Of a DNA stretch of 64,000 bases, positions 8,991 through 19,100 are shown piece by piece. The DNA comes from Ornithobacterium rhinotracheale (GTDB taxonomy: Bacteria > Bacteroidota > Bacteroidia > Flavobacteriales > Weeksellaceae), in NCBI RefSeq assembly GCF_022832975.1, contig NZ_CP094846.1, forward strand, positions 310,001 through 374,000, in the 5' to 3' direction. The position numbers were made by a program, and so were the translations under genes. Below the pieces are notes generated by a model. It worked only from the letters and a program-made list of their open reading frames with translations, was not told the origin of the DNA and did not search any database. Position 1 is the stretch's first letter. Each line of letters starts with the position of its first letter.

Positions 8991-9728
8991 TTAAGCAAGC
9001 CAATTTTTAAAATCCAAAACACGCTCTCGGCTCACAATCCAATCGCCTTGGGCGTGTTTTATTTTAAGCCTTAATCTGTTGCCAGAGTAGCTGTATATGT
9101 TTTCGATAAATGCGCGGTGCACAATGGCCTGTCTGCTGACTCTGAAAAATAATTGTGGGTTGAGTGATTTTTCCAATTCAGAAAGCGAAAAATCAATCGG
9201 GTATTCTCTGTTTTTGTAGACCAGAAAAGTCGTTTTTTCTTCGCTGTAAAACATAGAAATTTCTTCCGTCAAAAAACTTTTAAGTTCTTGACCAATTTGC
9301 ACAAGAAAGCGTTCTTTGTAATTGTTACTATACTGATTGAAAAACGCCTGAATGGTGTTGAAATCAAAAAACTCTTTTTGTTTCTGCTGGCGATATTTGG
9401 CAAGCGCGTTGGCTAGTTCCGTTTCGTTAATAGGTTTTAGCAAATAATCAATGCTATTTAGTTTAAACGCCCTAAGAGCGTATTCGCTATAAGCCGTTGT
9501 GAAGATAATGACACTTTGTGGCTGAATGTGCTCAAAGATTTCAAAACTAAGCCCATCTCCTAGCTGAACATCTAGAAATATAAGTTCTGGCGATGGGTGT
9601 GTTTTCAGCCACTCAATGGATTCCTTCACCGATTGCAAGGAGCACAAAATGTGCGCTCCTTGTTTTTCGGCTAAACTCTTTAAATGGCGTGCCGCCACCG
9701 CTTCGTCTTCTATAATTATGGCATTCAT
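8991..9728 (-). CDS. LytR-type response regulator
   Basis: 245 residues. The N-terminal receiver domain has the acidic pocket EDEA, the phospho-acceptor Asp53 in LIFLDVQLGDG, a Thr in FTTAYSEYALRAF and the conserved Lys in YLLKPI. The C-terminal LytTR DNA-binding domain (about 140-245) includes YSEEKTTFLVYKNREYPIDFSL and FFRVSRQAIVHRAFI. It probably binds direct-repeat promoter sites after phosphorylation by the kinase gene two bases upstream. The targets cannot be inferred from the window. Confidence 0.92.
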   Translation of the reverse strand: MNAIIIEDEAVAARHLKSLAEKQGAHILCSLQSVKESIEWLKTHPSPELIFLDVQLGDGLSFEIFEHIQPQSVIIFTTAYSEYALRAFKLNSIDYLLKPINETELANALAKYRQQKQKEFFDFNTIQAFFNQYSNNYKERFLVQIGQELKSFLTEEISMFYSEEKTTFLVYKNREYPIDFSLSELEKSLNPQLFFRVSRQAIVHRAFIENIYSYSGNRLRLKIKHAQGDWIVSRERVLDFKNWLA

Positions 9729-9730
9729 GC

Positions 9731-10720
9731 TCAGATTGCTTTTAATAAAGGAATTTTTACTGTGAAATGTGTTGCACTTTCTTGCACGATTACTTTTTTG
9801 TCTACGCTTGTGTATTGATTTACAATGTTTTGTAAGCCCTTCCCTTTTCGTTTTTGCAAAATAGATTTTGGGTTTAAAGTATTTTTCACTATTAAAAAAT
9901 CATTTTCTTGATAAATTTCTATTTTCAATTTCTTTTCACGGCTTAATGCATTGTGTTTTATAATGTTTTCTAACAACAATTGTAGCGTGAGTGGAGCCAA
10001 GTACAGCTCAGAGTCTGCAATTTCTGGTTCGATGTAAATCTCCAAGGAATCCTCAAATCGGATTTGGATTAAATTTAAATACTTTTCGGCAAACTTAATT
10101 TCATCTTTCAATTGAGTCCAGTTTTTTTCAGACTCGTCTAGAATATAGCGGTAAACTTCCGCCATATCTGTTATAAAATTTTGCGCTTTTTTGGGGTTTT
10201 CGTCGATGAGTCCGTTTAAAATGTTCAGAGAGTTAAAAAGAAAATGAGCTCCGATTTGGCTTTTTGCAGCACTTTCTGAACGGCTAATTTTAGCAATGGA
10301 AAACTCCTGCTCTTTATTCTTTTTTTGAAAAAAATTAAAGATGTAGTAATAGGAATAGAATAAAAAGCCTATAATAAGTGATATGGCTAAAATTCTAGAA
10401 TAATCATGGGTGCTTCCGCTTAATATTTGAGCAATTAGGTAAACAGCAAAGGAGTTTACAGCAATAATAAATATTAAATAATAGAACCAGAATAGAGAAC
10501 TCTTTATCTCTGTTTTTTTCAACAACAATCTTGCTCGATGATGAAGATAAGTATTTAAGAAATAAAGCGAATAGCAGTAAACTGCTGAATATAAAATTAT
10601 CTGTACAAGATAGCCTACAGTGATATGTGTTAGAGAAACTCCCTGAAAAATAATGGAAAAAAGTACAAAGCCAATTAATAAGATAGTGGCAATCGCAAAA
10701 TGTTTTACAAATGTTCTCAT
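9731..10720 (-). CDS. LytS-type sensor histidine kinase
   Basis: 329 residues. Four hydrophobic segments lie in the first 130 residues (about 8-30, 36-58, 76-100 and 108-132) with almost no extracytoplasmic domain, so the signal is probably sensed in or at the inner membrane. The His-kinase (PF06580-type) domain has the phospho-acceptor His159 in IGAHFLFNSLN; most relatives have NPHFLFNSLN here. An ATP-binding half follows with LLLENIIKHN (N box) and RKGKGLQNI (G box). It is the partner of the LytR-type regulator directly downstream; the two genes form one operon. Confidence 0.9.
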   Translation of the reverse strand: MRTFVKHFAIATILLIGFVLFSIIFQGVSLTHITVGYLVQIILYSAVYCYSLYFLNTYLHHRARLLLKKTEIKSSLFWFYYLIFIIAVNSFAVYLIAQILSGSTHDYSRILAISLIIGFLFYSYYYIFNFFQKKNKEQEFSIAKISRSESAAKSQIGAHFLFNSLNILNGLIDENPKKAQNFITDMAEVYRYILDESEKNWTQLKDEIKFAEKYLNLIQIRFEDSLEIYIEPEIADSELYLAPLTLQLLLENIIKHNALSREKKLKIEIYQENDFLIVKNTLNPKSILQKRKGKGLQNIVNQYTSVDKKVIVQESATHFTVKIPLLKAI

Positions 10721-10818
10721 ATGAATTATGTTTTAAAATTATGAAACAAATATGAGAATGTGGGGCGCATTCACGAAAAATTATTTTCCGAGCTGTTGTT
10801 TTTTTAAGACCAGTCGTA

Positions 10819-11643
10819 TTATTCCATCACTACATCTACCGTGCTGCGGTCTTCTGTGTACACAAACCAAACATCGTAGGCGGTGGATTTTACCTTTAAA
10901 GTATTTAATTTAAAAAACCTTCCATATTTTTTAAACAACATCACATCTGTGGGCAGCAAATAAGGTTCCCGTTCTGGGTATGCGAGTGCCACCAACGATT
11001 TGTCCACGATTTCCTGCGTTACGGGCACGGGATTGAAGGTGTTAAACTGAAGATTGTAAATCACTTTGCCTTCGGGATTGGCATAAAACAAATAATCTTG
11101 CCCAAACGGAATGTGGTTTCTCTCTTGATTTTCGGTAAGCAAATACAATTTATACAATTGCATCGGCACGCCTTTGATGTTTTCCTTAAATGGGATAAAA
11201 ATCGGATTATAATATTGTCCTTTTTCTAATTTTGCCACCTCGTAGCTGTTTTGTACTTGTGCCATCATTTTGTGTTTCATATCCAGAAAATTATTTTCTT
11301 CGGCATTCATATAGCGCTCATTCAGATTGATGTTGGGCGCGTCTTCGGCATAAGCAAAATCAAAACTCGCCAAAACTTTGTTGGGGATTTTGGCATCTGT
11401 AATCAGTGCAATGATGGAGTCGTTGCGCTGGTAGCAAAGAATTTCGCCAGCATTTTTTCGCAAAGATTTTAAATAATTTATGCTGTCATTGGTTCTAAAA
11501 AAAGCTCGGTCGTAGCGATAGAGCAAATCCGCCTCGCGCACGATGGAATCCCCAATTTGCTGAAAGGTGCGAGTGTCTCTTTTCTGGGCAAAAACACTTA
11601 AAAATCCAAATAAAATAAATAGGAAATAATATAATTTTTTCAT
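10819..11643 (-). CDS. Secreted protein of unknown function
   Basis: 274 residues with a signal peptide (MKKLYYFLFILFGFLSVFAQ). The mature part is alpha-helical near the N-terminus (IGDSIVREADLLYRYDRAFF), then mixed, with KEEQ-type charged stretches and aromatic residues. Repeated short phrases such as YLFYANPEGKVIYNLQFNTFNP suggest a beta-rich C-terminal domain. No catalytic motif is visible and I do not recognise the family. It lies 98 bases upstream of the kinase gene on the same strand, so it could share the operon or supply a periplasmic signal to it; this is only a positional guess. Confidence 0.6.
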   Translation of the reverse strand: MKKLYYFLFILFGFLSVFAQKRDTRTFQQIGDSIVREADLLYRYDRAFFRTNDSINYLKSLRKNAGEILCYQRNDSIIALITDAKIPNKVLASFDFAYAEDAPNINLNERYMNAEENNFLDMKHKMMAQVQNSYEVAKLEKGQYYNPIFIPFKENIKGVPMQLYKLYLLTENQERNHIPFGQDYLFYANPEGKVIYNLQFNTFNPVPVTQEIVDKSLVALAYPEREPYLLPTDVMLFKKYGRFFKLNTLKVKSTAYDVWFVYTEDRSTVDVVME

Positions 11644-11785
11644 ACTAAAAATCGTTTATTATAAAAAGTAAAAGTACAAAATTTTACCGAAAGCCAAAAT
11701 GCATCAAAATCGGTATTTTTCTAAGTATGACAAAAATAAGCGTACAAAAAACACTTTTATTTGTATTTAGAAATGAAAAAATCCT

Positions 11786-11793
11786 TACCTTTG
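11786..11793 (+). promoter_or_regulatory. eda -7 promoter box
   Basis: TACCTTTG matches TAnnTTTG and ends 10 bases before the eda ATG at 11804. A TTG at 11761-11763 is a possible -33 element with 22-base spacing, slightly long. The leader would be very short. Confidence 0.6.
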
Positions 11794-11803
11794 AAAAAAA
11801 AAT

Positions 11804-12472
11804 ATGGCAAAGTTTAGCAAAATACAAACCTTAACTAAGGTAGCAGAGACTGGAATGGTTCCTGTATTTTACCACACAGATGTAGAAGTGGCAAAAAAAG
11901 TAATCAAAGCATGTTACGATGGTGGCGTTCACGCGTTTGAGTTTACCAACCGTGGAGATTTCGCACACGAAACATTTGCAGAAGCAGTGAAATTCGTTCG
12001 TAAAGAATGCCCAGAATTAGCCATCGGAATCGGGTCTGTGGTGGATGTTCCTACGGCTGCTTTATACCTTCAGTTGGGGGCAGACTTCATTGTAGGTCCG
12101 CTTTTAAACCCAGAAATCCCAAAAGTGTGCAACCGCCGCTTGGTGCCTTATATCCCAGGATGTAGCACCGTATCAGAAGTAGGTTTAGCACAAGAATTAG
12201 GATGCGATGTTTGCAAAGTATTCCCTGGTGATGTGGTAGGCGCTAATTTCGTAAAATCATTGTTGGCACCACTTCCTTGGAGCCAAATCATGGTAACTGG
12301 TGGAGTAGAACCTACACAAGAAAGCATGAAAAAATGGTTTTCAGCAGGTGTGAAAAGTGTGGGTATGGGATCTAAATTATTCCCTAAAGACAAAATCGCA
12401 AACGAGCAATGGAGCGAAATCAGCGAAATTTGTAGAAATACACTTCAATACATCAAAGAAGCAAGATCTTAA
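11804..12472 (+). CDS. eda: KDPG / 4-hydroxy-2-oxoglutarate aldolase
   Basis: A 222-residue class I aldolase (KDPG/KHG family) that splits 2-keto-3-deoxy-6-phosphogluconate into pyruvate and glyceraldehyde 3-phosphate. The catalytic Glu46 in HAFEFTNRG, the phosphate-binding PGCSTVSEV (118-126) and the Schiff-base Lys138 in CKVFPGD are present, as is TGGVEPT. The Bacteroidota form VPVFYHTD replaces the proteobacterial N-terminal motif. Beside two chondroitin lyases it most likely completes the breakdown of the unsaturated uronic acid released from glycosaminoglycans (DKI to KDG to KDPG to pyruvate). The isomerase, reductase and kinase for that route are not in this window. Confidence 0.93.
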   Translation: MAKFSKIQTLTKVAETGMVPVFYHTDVEVAKKVIKACYDGGVHAFEFTNRGDFAHETFAEAVKFVRKECPELAIGIGSVVDVPTAALYLQLGADFIVGPLLNPEIPKVCNRRLVPYIPGCSTVSEVGLAQELGCDVCKVFPGDVVGANFVKSLLAPLPWSQIMVTGGVEPTQESMKKWFSAGVKSVGMGSKLFPKDKIANEQWSEISEICRNTLQYIKEARS

Positions 12473-12496
12473 TTCATTTGATATAATTAAATGTAG

Positions 12497-12523
12497 AAAA
12501 AACGCCTTTTTTGGCGTTTTTTT
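12497..12523 (+). terminator. Terminator after eda
   Basis: The stem AACGCC / GGCGTT has a TTTT loop and a T7 tail, 24 bases past the eda stop codon. It separates eda from the DUF4861 gene. Confidence 0.85.
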
Positions 12524-12573
12524 GTAATTCAAATATTGAAAAATTTAGTTTTAAATCTAAATATAAAATTACC

Positions 12574-13800
12574 ATGAAAAAAATATTACTTTTAATGCTT
12601 GCGAGTGGTGCTCTATTTAGTTGCCAAACGAGTAAAGTGCAAATCGCCGTGAGCAATGATTTACCCCAAAGTCGCAACCGCGAAATCGTGGAAGTGCCGA
12701 TGAAAAAAATCCCAAAAACGCTTAGAAATCCAGAAGAAATCGTATTGACCGATGCGCAAGGAAAAACTCTGAGTTTTCAAAAAACTTACGACGACAAATT
12801 GATTTTCTTGGCCAATGTACCAGGCTACGGCGTGAGCAAATATACTTTAGCCAAAGGAACGCCAGAAAAATTTCCAAACATGGCACAAGGTAGACAATAC
12901 CCTGAGCGATTGGACGATATGGCTTGGGAAAATGATTTAATGGGCTTCAGAGCCTATGGCCCAGCCTTGCAGAAAACGGGCGAAAAATCATTTGGCTACG
13001 ATTTATTCATCAAGCGTGGAACAGAATTCCCTGTTTTGGACACTTTGTATGCCAAGGAGCTCGACCATGTGACCAGACAGCGTTCAAGAGATTTAAAGAA
13101 AACCAATCCCGAAGAATCGTTGAGATTATGGCGCTCGATTTCGTATCACTACGACCGCGGGCACGGCTTGGATTGCTATAGTGTAGGTCCTACTTTGGGA
13201 GCAGGAATCACAGCGCTTATGGTGGGAGATAGCATTGTGTATCCTTATTGCTACAAAGAATACGAAATTTTGGACAACGGACCGTTGCGTTTCACGGTGA
13301 AACTTACCTTTAATCCAGAAAATTACGAAGGGCAAGAAGTTGTAGAGCAACGCTTAATTTCGCTAGATGTGGGCTCTCAATTAAATAAAGCTGAAATCCT
13401 TTACAAGGGACTGAAAAAAGACGCTCCTATTGCTACGGGATTTGTGATGCACGATTCTCCACAGCGTATTTATGCCAACAAGGGCATGAGAATTTTAAGC
13501 TACACCGATCCTACTAACACAGCAGATAAATCCAATGGCGAAATCTTCTTGGGGGCAGTTTTCCCTAAAAAGGTAAAAGTTTTCAAGAAAATTTATTTCC
13601 CATCGAGCAAGGCTAAAAAGATTAAAGCCTATGGGCATGTGGTGGCAGAAAACGAGTACAAACCAAACGAGGTGTTTACCTATTACTTCGGTGCGGGATG
13701 GACAAAAGCAACGATGCCAAACCAACAAGCGTGGATTAATTATTTAAAGAATTTTGAACAAAAAATAGATTCTCCGCTTAAGGTGAATGTACACAGATAA
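12574..13800 (+). CDS. DUF4861-family lipoprotein
   Basis: 408 residues from the ATG at 12574. That start gives the lipoprotein signal MKKILLLMLASGALFSCQTS; an earlier in-frame start would overlap the eda terminator. The mature protein reads as the DUF4861 family of Bacteroidota: LANVPGYGVSKYTLAKG, YPERLDDMAWENDLMGFRAY, YHYDRGHGLDCYSVGPTLGAG and MVGDSIVYPYCYKEYEILDNGPLRF. The family is often encoded in loci for uronic-acid polysaccharides but its activity is not settled. Conserved His, Asp and Tyr residues in the GHGLDCYSVG block could be catalytic. The position between eda and two chondroitin lyases suggests it acts on an oligosaccharide product at the cell surface or in the periplasm; this is inference. 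Confidence 0.8.
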   Translation: MKKILLLMLASGALFSCQTSKVQIAVSNDLPQSRNREIVEVPMKKIPKTLRNPEEIVLTDAQGKTLSFQKTYDDKLIFLANVPGYGVSKYTLAKGTPEKFPNMAQGRQYPERLDDMAWENDLMGFRAYGPALQKTGEKSFGYDLFIKRGTEFPVLDTLYAKELDHVTRQRSRDLKKTNPEESLRLWRSISYHYDRGHGLDCYSVGPTLGAGITALMVGDSIVYPYCYKEYEILDNGPLRFTVKLTFNPENYEGQEVVEQRLISLDVGSQLNKAEILYKGLKKDAPIATGFVMHDSPQRIYANKGMRILSYTDPTNTADKSNGEIFLGAVFPKKVKVFKKIYFPSSKAKKIKAYGHVVAENEYKPNEVFTYYFGAGWTKATMPNQQAWINYLKNFEQKIDSPLKVNVHR

Positions 13801-13826
13801 AAGGTTTTAGCCTTTCAAAATTTACA

Positions 13827-13862
13827 AAACACAGATAAATATCATTTATCTGTGTTTTTTTG
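13827..13862 (+). terminator. Terminator after DUF4861 gene
   Basis: A 12-base stem (ACACAGATAAAT and complement) with a three-base loop is followed by a T7 run, 26 bases past the stop codon. Confidence 0.85.
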
Positions 13863-13960
13863 TTATTAAAATATAATAAATAATAGTTAAATGCTCTTGC
13901 CGACATTTTTATTTGTGTACCTTAGTACACTCATATGGTAAAAACCGAAAATTATTTTAT

Positions 13961-16099
13961 ATGAATAAATATTTATTAAAGACTTTATTGCTCGTGTTTT
14001 TAGGGTTGTTTGTGAACCTGCAAGCGCAGCAAAACAACGATTTTAAAATCATTCAAGAACGCATCGCAAAAATGGTTTCGGCAGAAGATTTTGGCAAAAT
14101 AAAACCTACCAAAGTAGATGCTATGCTCAAAAGTATGAAACCTAACGGCAGCTGGGACGATATCGATTACAAAAACGAAGATATGGTCAATTGGATGCCG
14201 CAAGATCATTTGCGAAATGTAGAAGTTTTGGCTGTGGCATACACCTTGCCAGAGTCTCAATATTATAATAATCCTACGCTTTTAAAAGCCATAACTAGTG
14301 GTTTGGAATATTGGAACGAGGTGCAGCCTAAAAGTAAAAACTGGTGGCACAACGACATCAATGCGCCTAAACTTTTGGGAAGAATTTTATTGGTAATGGA
14401 TGGAGCCAAAAAAGGAATTCCACAAGATTTAAAAAATAAAATCGTAGCCCTAATGGAGAAAGCACCATCGCCTACGACGCGCACAGGTGCCAATAAATTG
14501 GACATTGCCATGCACAACATTTATCGTGCAGCGGCAACCCAAGATGCCAAATTAATGAAATTTGCAGCAGATGAGGCATTTCAGCCCGTAAGATTGACCG
14601 ATGAAGAAGGAATTCAGTATGATTATTCTTACCAGCAACACGGGCCACAATTGCACATTTCAAGCTATGGACAAGTTTTTCTTTCGGGGACTTATATGGT
14701 AGCTTCGTGGTTGGTAAACACGCCTTTTGCGCTTTCTCCTGAAAAATCAGAAATTTTAAATAAATATTTTTTTGGCACCTATGTTGCCGCCGTGCGTGGT
14801 CGCTACATCGACTTTAATACCGAAGGTAGAAGAATCTCAAGACCCAATTCACTTGACAAAGAAAAACTAGAAAGAGCAAGTTTCGACGAGAGTTTCTTGG
14901 ACTATGTGGAATTGGTCGCAGGCGAAAAATACCAAAAACAATTGGCCGATTTTAGAAAAAGAATTTCAGAAAAAGAGCCTCCTTCATACGGCATTAAACC
15001 TAAAAATGTCAATTTCTGGAAAGGGGATTATGTTTTGCACATTCGCCCAGAATATTCATTTAATGTGAGAACCAATTCAACACGCACCAAGCGCACCGAG
15101 CGTGGAAACAACGAAAACTTATTGGCAGCAACTTTATCAGATGGTTCTACCGATATTCAAGTCGAGGGCGATGAGTATTTCAATATTTTCCCAGCTTGGG
15201 AATGGGACAAAGTGCCGGGTGTTACAAGCCGTGATTATGCCGAGGATTTAGAAATTCCTAAAAAGAAAGAATGGGGTATCGATGGTACCACTGATTTCGT
15301 GGGGGGCGTTTCAGATGGACTGTATGGTGCTGCGGTTTATACCCAAAACTATGACGATGTTTTAGCCAAAAAAGGTTATTTTTTCTTTGATAAATCCATT
15401 GTTTGTTTAGGAGCAGACATCAATAGTGAGGCTCCAGAAAAAATCACTACCACTTTGAACCAAACTTGGAGCAAAGGCGATGTATATGTTTCAGTACGAA
15501 ATCGTATGAGAAAATTTGAGCAAGGCTCCGCAAAAATCAAAACTAATGGAATTTGGCACAGAAATGTTTTGTATCTACTTGAGCCTAATACAGAATTAAA
15601 CATTAGCAATAAATTGCAAAAAGGAGAGTGGGGCGCGATCAACCGTTCTAAGGAAAAAGAAAAACCAGTCTCTGGTAAGGTGTTCAAAATTTGGCTAGAT
15701 CACGGAAAATCACCTAAAAATGCAAATTATGATTACATCGTGGTGCCAGGCGTAAACCAAAAAGCTTTGACAGCCAATAAGGTTAGAAAGCAAATCAATA
15801 TTTTGGCCAACAATGGGAAAATACAAGCCGTAGAAAATAAGGCTCTCAAAGTTTTGCAAGTGATATTCTATGAGCCAGGTGAATTGAAAGCTAAAGGCTG
15901 GAAAGTCAAAGTAAATCAGCCATGTGTGGTGATGATTAATGCAAAAGATAAAAAAATCAGCGTAGCTGATCCGAGCCACAAACTTAAAAATATAAAAATT
16001 GATTTCGCAGCAAGTAAATCTTGCAAAACCAAATCAATCAATGTAGAATTGCCGCAAGACCATTATTTAGGCAAAACGGTAACTCAAGATTTTAAATAA
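13961..16099 (+). CDS. Chondroitin AC-type lyase (PL8)
   Basis: 712 residues from the ATG at 13961, which gives a clean signal peptide (MNKYLLKTLLLVFLGLFVNLQAQ); an upstream in-frame ATG would only add non-signal residues. It closely follows the Pedobacter heparinus chondroitinase AC layout. An alpha/alpha toroid (to about 350) has NWWHNDINAPKLLG and catalytic residues Asn178 (TGANKLDIA), His227 and Tyr236 (QQHGPQLHISSYGQ) and Arg290 (NTEGRRISRPN), followed by beta-sandwich domains with SDGSTDIQVEG, YFNIFPAWEWDKVPG and FFFDKSIVCLG. It eliminatively cleaves chondroitin sulfate A/C and probably hyaluronan into unsaturated disaccharides. Export is by signal peptidase I. It is followed by its own terminator, so it is transcribed separately from the next lyase. 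Confidence 0.92.
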   Translation: MNKYLLKTLLLVFLGLFVNLQAQQNNDFKIIQERIAKMVSAEDFGKIKPTKVDAMLKSMKPNGSWDDIDYKNEDMVNWMPQDHLRNVEVLAVAYTLPESQYYNNPTLLKAITSGLEYWNEVQPKSKNWWHNDINAPKLLGRILLVMDGAKKGIPQDLKNKIVALMEKAPSPTTRTGANKLDIAMHNIYRAAATQDAKLMKFAADEAFQPVRLTDEEGIQYDYSYQQHGPQLHISSYGQVFLSGTYMVASWLVNTPFALSPEKSEILNKYFFGTYVAAVRGRYIDFNTEGRRISRPNSLDKEKLERASFDESFLDYVELVAGEKYQKQLADFRKRISEKEPPSYGIKPKNVNFWKGDYVLHIRPEYSFNVRTNSTRTKRTERGNNENLLAATLSDGSTDIQVEGDEYFNIFPAWEWDKVPGVTSRDYAEDLEIPKKKEWGIDGTTDFVGGVSDGLYGAAVYTQNYDDVLAKKGYFFFDKSIVCLGADINSEAPEKITTTLNQTWSKGDVYVSVRNRMRKFEQGSAKIKTNGIWHRNVLYLLEPNTELNISNKLQKGEWGAINRSKEKEKPVSGKVFKIWLDHGKSPKNANYDYIVVPGVNQKALTANKVRKQINILANNGKIQAVENKALKVLQVIFYEPGELKAKGWKVKVNQPCVVMINAKDKKISVADPSHKLKNIKIDFAASKSCKTKSINVELPQDHYLGKTVTQDFK

Positions 16100-16114
16100 A
16101 ATTAAATAATTCAC

Positions 16115-16157
16115 AAAAAAGAGTTAGTCTGTTTTGTCGCGGATTAGCTCTTTTTTT
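16115..16157 (+). terminator. Terminator after chondroitin AC-type lyase
   Basis: The stem AAAAAAGAGTTAGTC pairs imperfectly with GATTAGCTCTTTTTT around a 13-base loop and ends in T7. It lies 15 bases past the stop codon and 20 bases before the next lyase start. Confidence 0.8.
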
Positions 16158-16177
16158 CATTTATAAATAAAGATTCA

Positions 16178-19100
16178 ATGAAAAAGCTCATTATTTGGTT
16201 TCAAACGCTTATGTGTTTGCCTCTTTTAGCCCAAAAAAATCCTACAAATCTGCCCGCCAATAGCGATGGTTTAGTCCTAAAAGCGGAAAAGTCTATGGTG
16301 AAATTGGTAGAAAATCCATCGAAAACCATTTCTCAATCCGCGGAATGGGATTGGTCTAAAAATGCCGATTTTAAGCTATTTAATTCAGCATCTACAAAAG
16401 TAGAAAATCCACGCGCTACCCTTGTTTTTTGGTTGTACAATACCACGCCACAAAACGAGAAATTAATGGTAAAAGTTTCGCAAGATGCCAGCAATTATTT
16501 CATTTTTCCTTTTGGGTTAAATTTCAAAGGTTGGCGCACTGCATGGGTGATGTTTCACCGAGATATGCAAGTGGTGGGAAATCCCAAAAAGATAAATTTC
16601 ATTGAATTTTTAAAACCAAAAAACGCCAAAAATGGTATTTTTTATCTAAACGATGTGCGCTTGGTAAACGAAGTAAATCCACGCTCGCCTATGCAAGATG
16701 AGCAGTTGCCTTTTGTGAACAAAGGCGTGGAAAAATCGGCGAATGCACACTGGGTAGCTTTGTACAATTTTGCGCATCAGCCCAAAAAATTAGCAGAAAC
16801 CAAATCAGTCACTATAAGCCAACAAAACGGAATCACTACGATTGCCAAAAGACTCAAAAAACAGATTTTAGATGATTTTGATGTCGAAAAAAACAAAGTG
16901 TCCTTTGCCGAAGTTCAAAAAGAATTCAATGATTGGGGAATTCAAGAAAAAAACGGAATCTACAGCGGGAAGCCAGTGCTTTCGATGAACGATCGCGAAA
17001 TCCTGAAAAAAGAACAATTACCTGAAAAGCACATCAAAGATTTCACCGAGCTGATGCTGAAAATTGCGATTTTAAGGGATTTTTCGCAAAATCTAACGGA
17101 ACAAAAAAGCTTGGATAATATGTTTTTAACCCTACTGAATTTTATGCACGACCAAGGTTGGGCTGCAGGCAGTGGTATGGGAGCATTGCACCATTTAGGC
17201 TACAATTTTGAGGGCTTTTACGAATCTTGTTTTTTGATGCGCGATGTAATCAAAGCCGCAGGACTCACGCAGCAGACATACGATGATATGTTTTGGTTTT
17301 CGGGCTTGGGTAGAATTTATACGCCCAAAAAAGACTTGCCGCATTCCAATATCGATGTGTTCAACACGCTACTACGCGGAATGCTTTGCACTATTCTCAC
17401 CGATGATAATAAAGGAAAAATAGCACAAGAATTAAAGCAATTTTCTTGGTGGCTTTCAGAAAATATGATGCCTACTTATAGCATTCGCGGAACATTTAAA
17501 CCAGACGGAGCGGTGGTGCATCACGGGACTTTGTACCCTGCCTATGGCGTGGGGGGATTCAGAGGGCTTTCGGAAACCGTTTACGCCTTGTCCAAAACCG
17601 ATTTTCAAGTAAGCACGGCAGCATACAACAGCTTTAAAAAAGTACTGCTCACGGCGCACGCTTATGCCAATCCAAGACATTGGCCGCTCAGCGTGGCGGG
17701 GCGTCACCCGACGGGGAATTTTAAACTATCTCCCAAGCCATTTTTATGGACTGCGCTTTCCTCGCCCACTGCGGATGAAGATGCAGAACTCGCGTCTGCC
17801 TATATGCTGATTTTGAACAAAAATAAAGACAAATGGTCGCAATATTTTAAGACTAAAAACATTAAAGCTAAATACCCGACAGGGCATTGGAATATTAATT
17901 ATGGTTTGCTCGATTTGCATCGCCGCAAAGATTGGCTCGTGGCGTTGCGTGGGCACAATCGTTATTTTGTGTCGCATGAGAGTTACCCAGGGCAAAATGT
18001 TTTCGGCCGATTTTTGACTTACGGAAATCTCCAAGTTTTATATGACGAAAACGATAAAAATGCACCCAAAAACAATTTTGAAGATAAAGGCTGGGATTGG
18101 AGTTTGATTCCAGGCACCACAACTTTGCATCTCCCAATCGATGCGATGAGAGCGAATATCATCAATGCTGATAATTATAGTGGCGTGGAAGAAATGCTCT
18201 TGACCGATGAAGTGTTTGCGGGTGGCACAAACCTGAACGGACAAGGTGTGTATGCCATGCAATTGCACGGGCACGATAAATACGATATGGGAAGTTTTAG
18301 AGCCAATAAATCTTGGTTTATGTTCGATGATTTGGTAGTGTGTTTGGGCTCGGATATCGAGAATAATCGTAGCGATGTAGAAACGAGGACTACGGTTTTT
18401 CAAAATTATTTGGGCGAAAAAACGATAGAAAATAAAAATCCATTATTGTTAAACGGAGAGCTGCTTTCGCCAAAAAAAATGCCGAGATTTATTAAATATA
18501 TGCGCGTACTGGATTCTCGAAAAATCGGTTATGTTTTTCCAAAAGTGGGACAGATTGAATTGTATCGTGGTTTGCAAAAATCACGCGACCAAAAGGACAA
18601 AAAAGATACACATGGCGTGTTTGAAACGCTGACCTTTAATCATAAAAAATCACCGAAAAATCAAAAATACGAGTATGCGATGCTCATAGATTCCGATGAT
18701 AAAGCTTTGGCCGATGTGCAGAATCGCATCAAAAATGGATTATTGTACGAAGTCTTGCAACAGGATTCCATCGCGCACATTGTAGATTATCGTCCGCTCA
18801 ATATGTGTGGTTTGGCCATATTTAAAGCCAATGAAAAATTATTTAACCTACTGGTGGAAAGCGTAGATAAACCAAGTTTAATTTTGTATGAAAAAAAAGG
18901 TAACGATTATCAATTTGCGATTACCAATCCCGATTTAGGCTTTTTTCAAGGCAAAGACGATACCCCAATAATCAATGGTAAGCGAAAAGAAGTAAGCATT
19001 TATTCTCGCCAATGGTATGGAACGCCCGCCACGCCTTCGGTGGTGAAAGTGGTGCTCAATGGATTGTTTGAAATTTTGCCCAACGACGCTATAAAATCAG

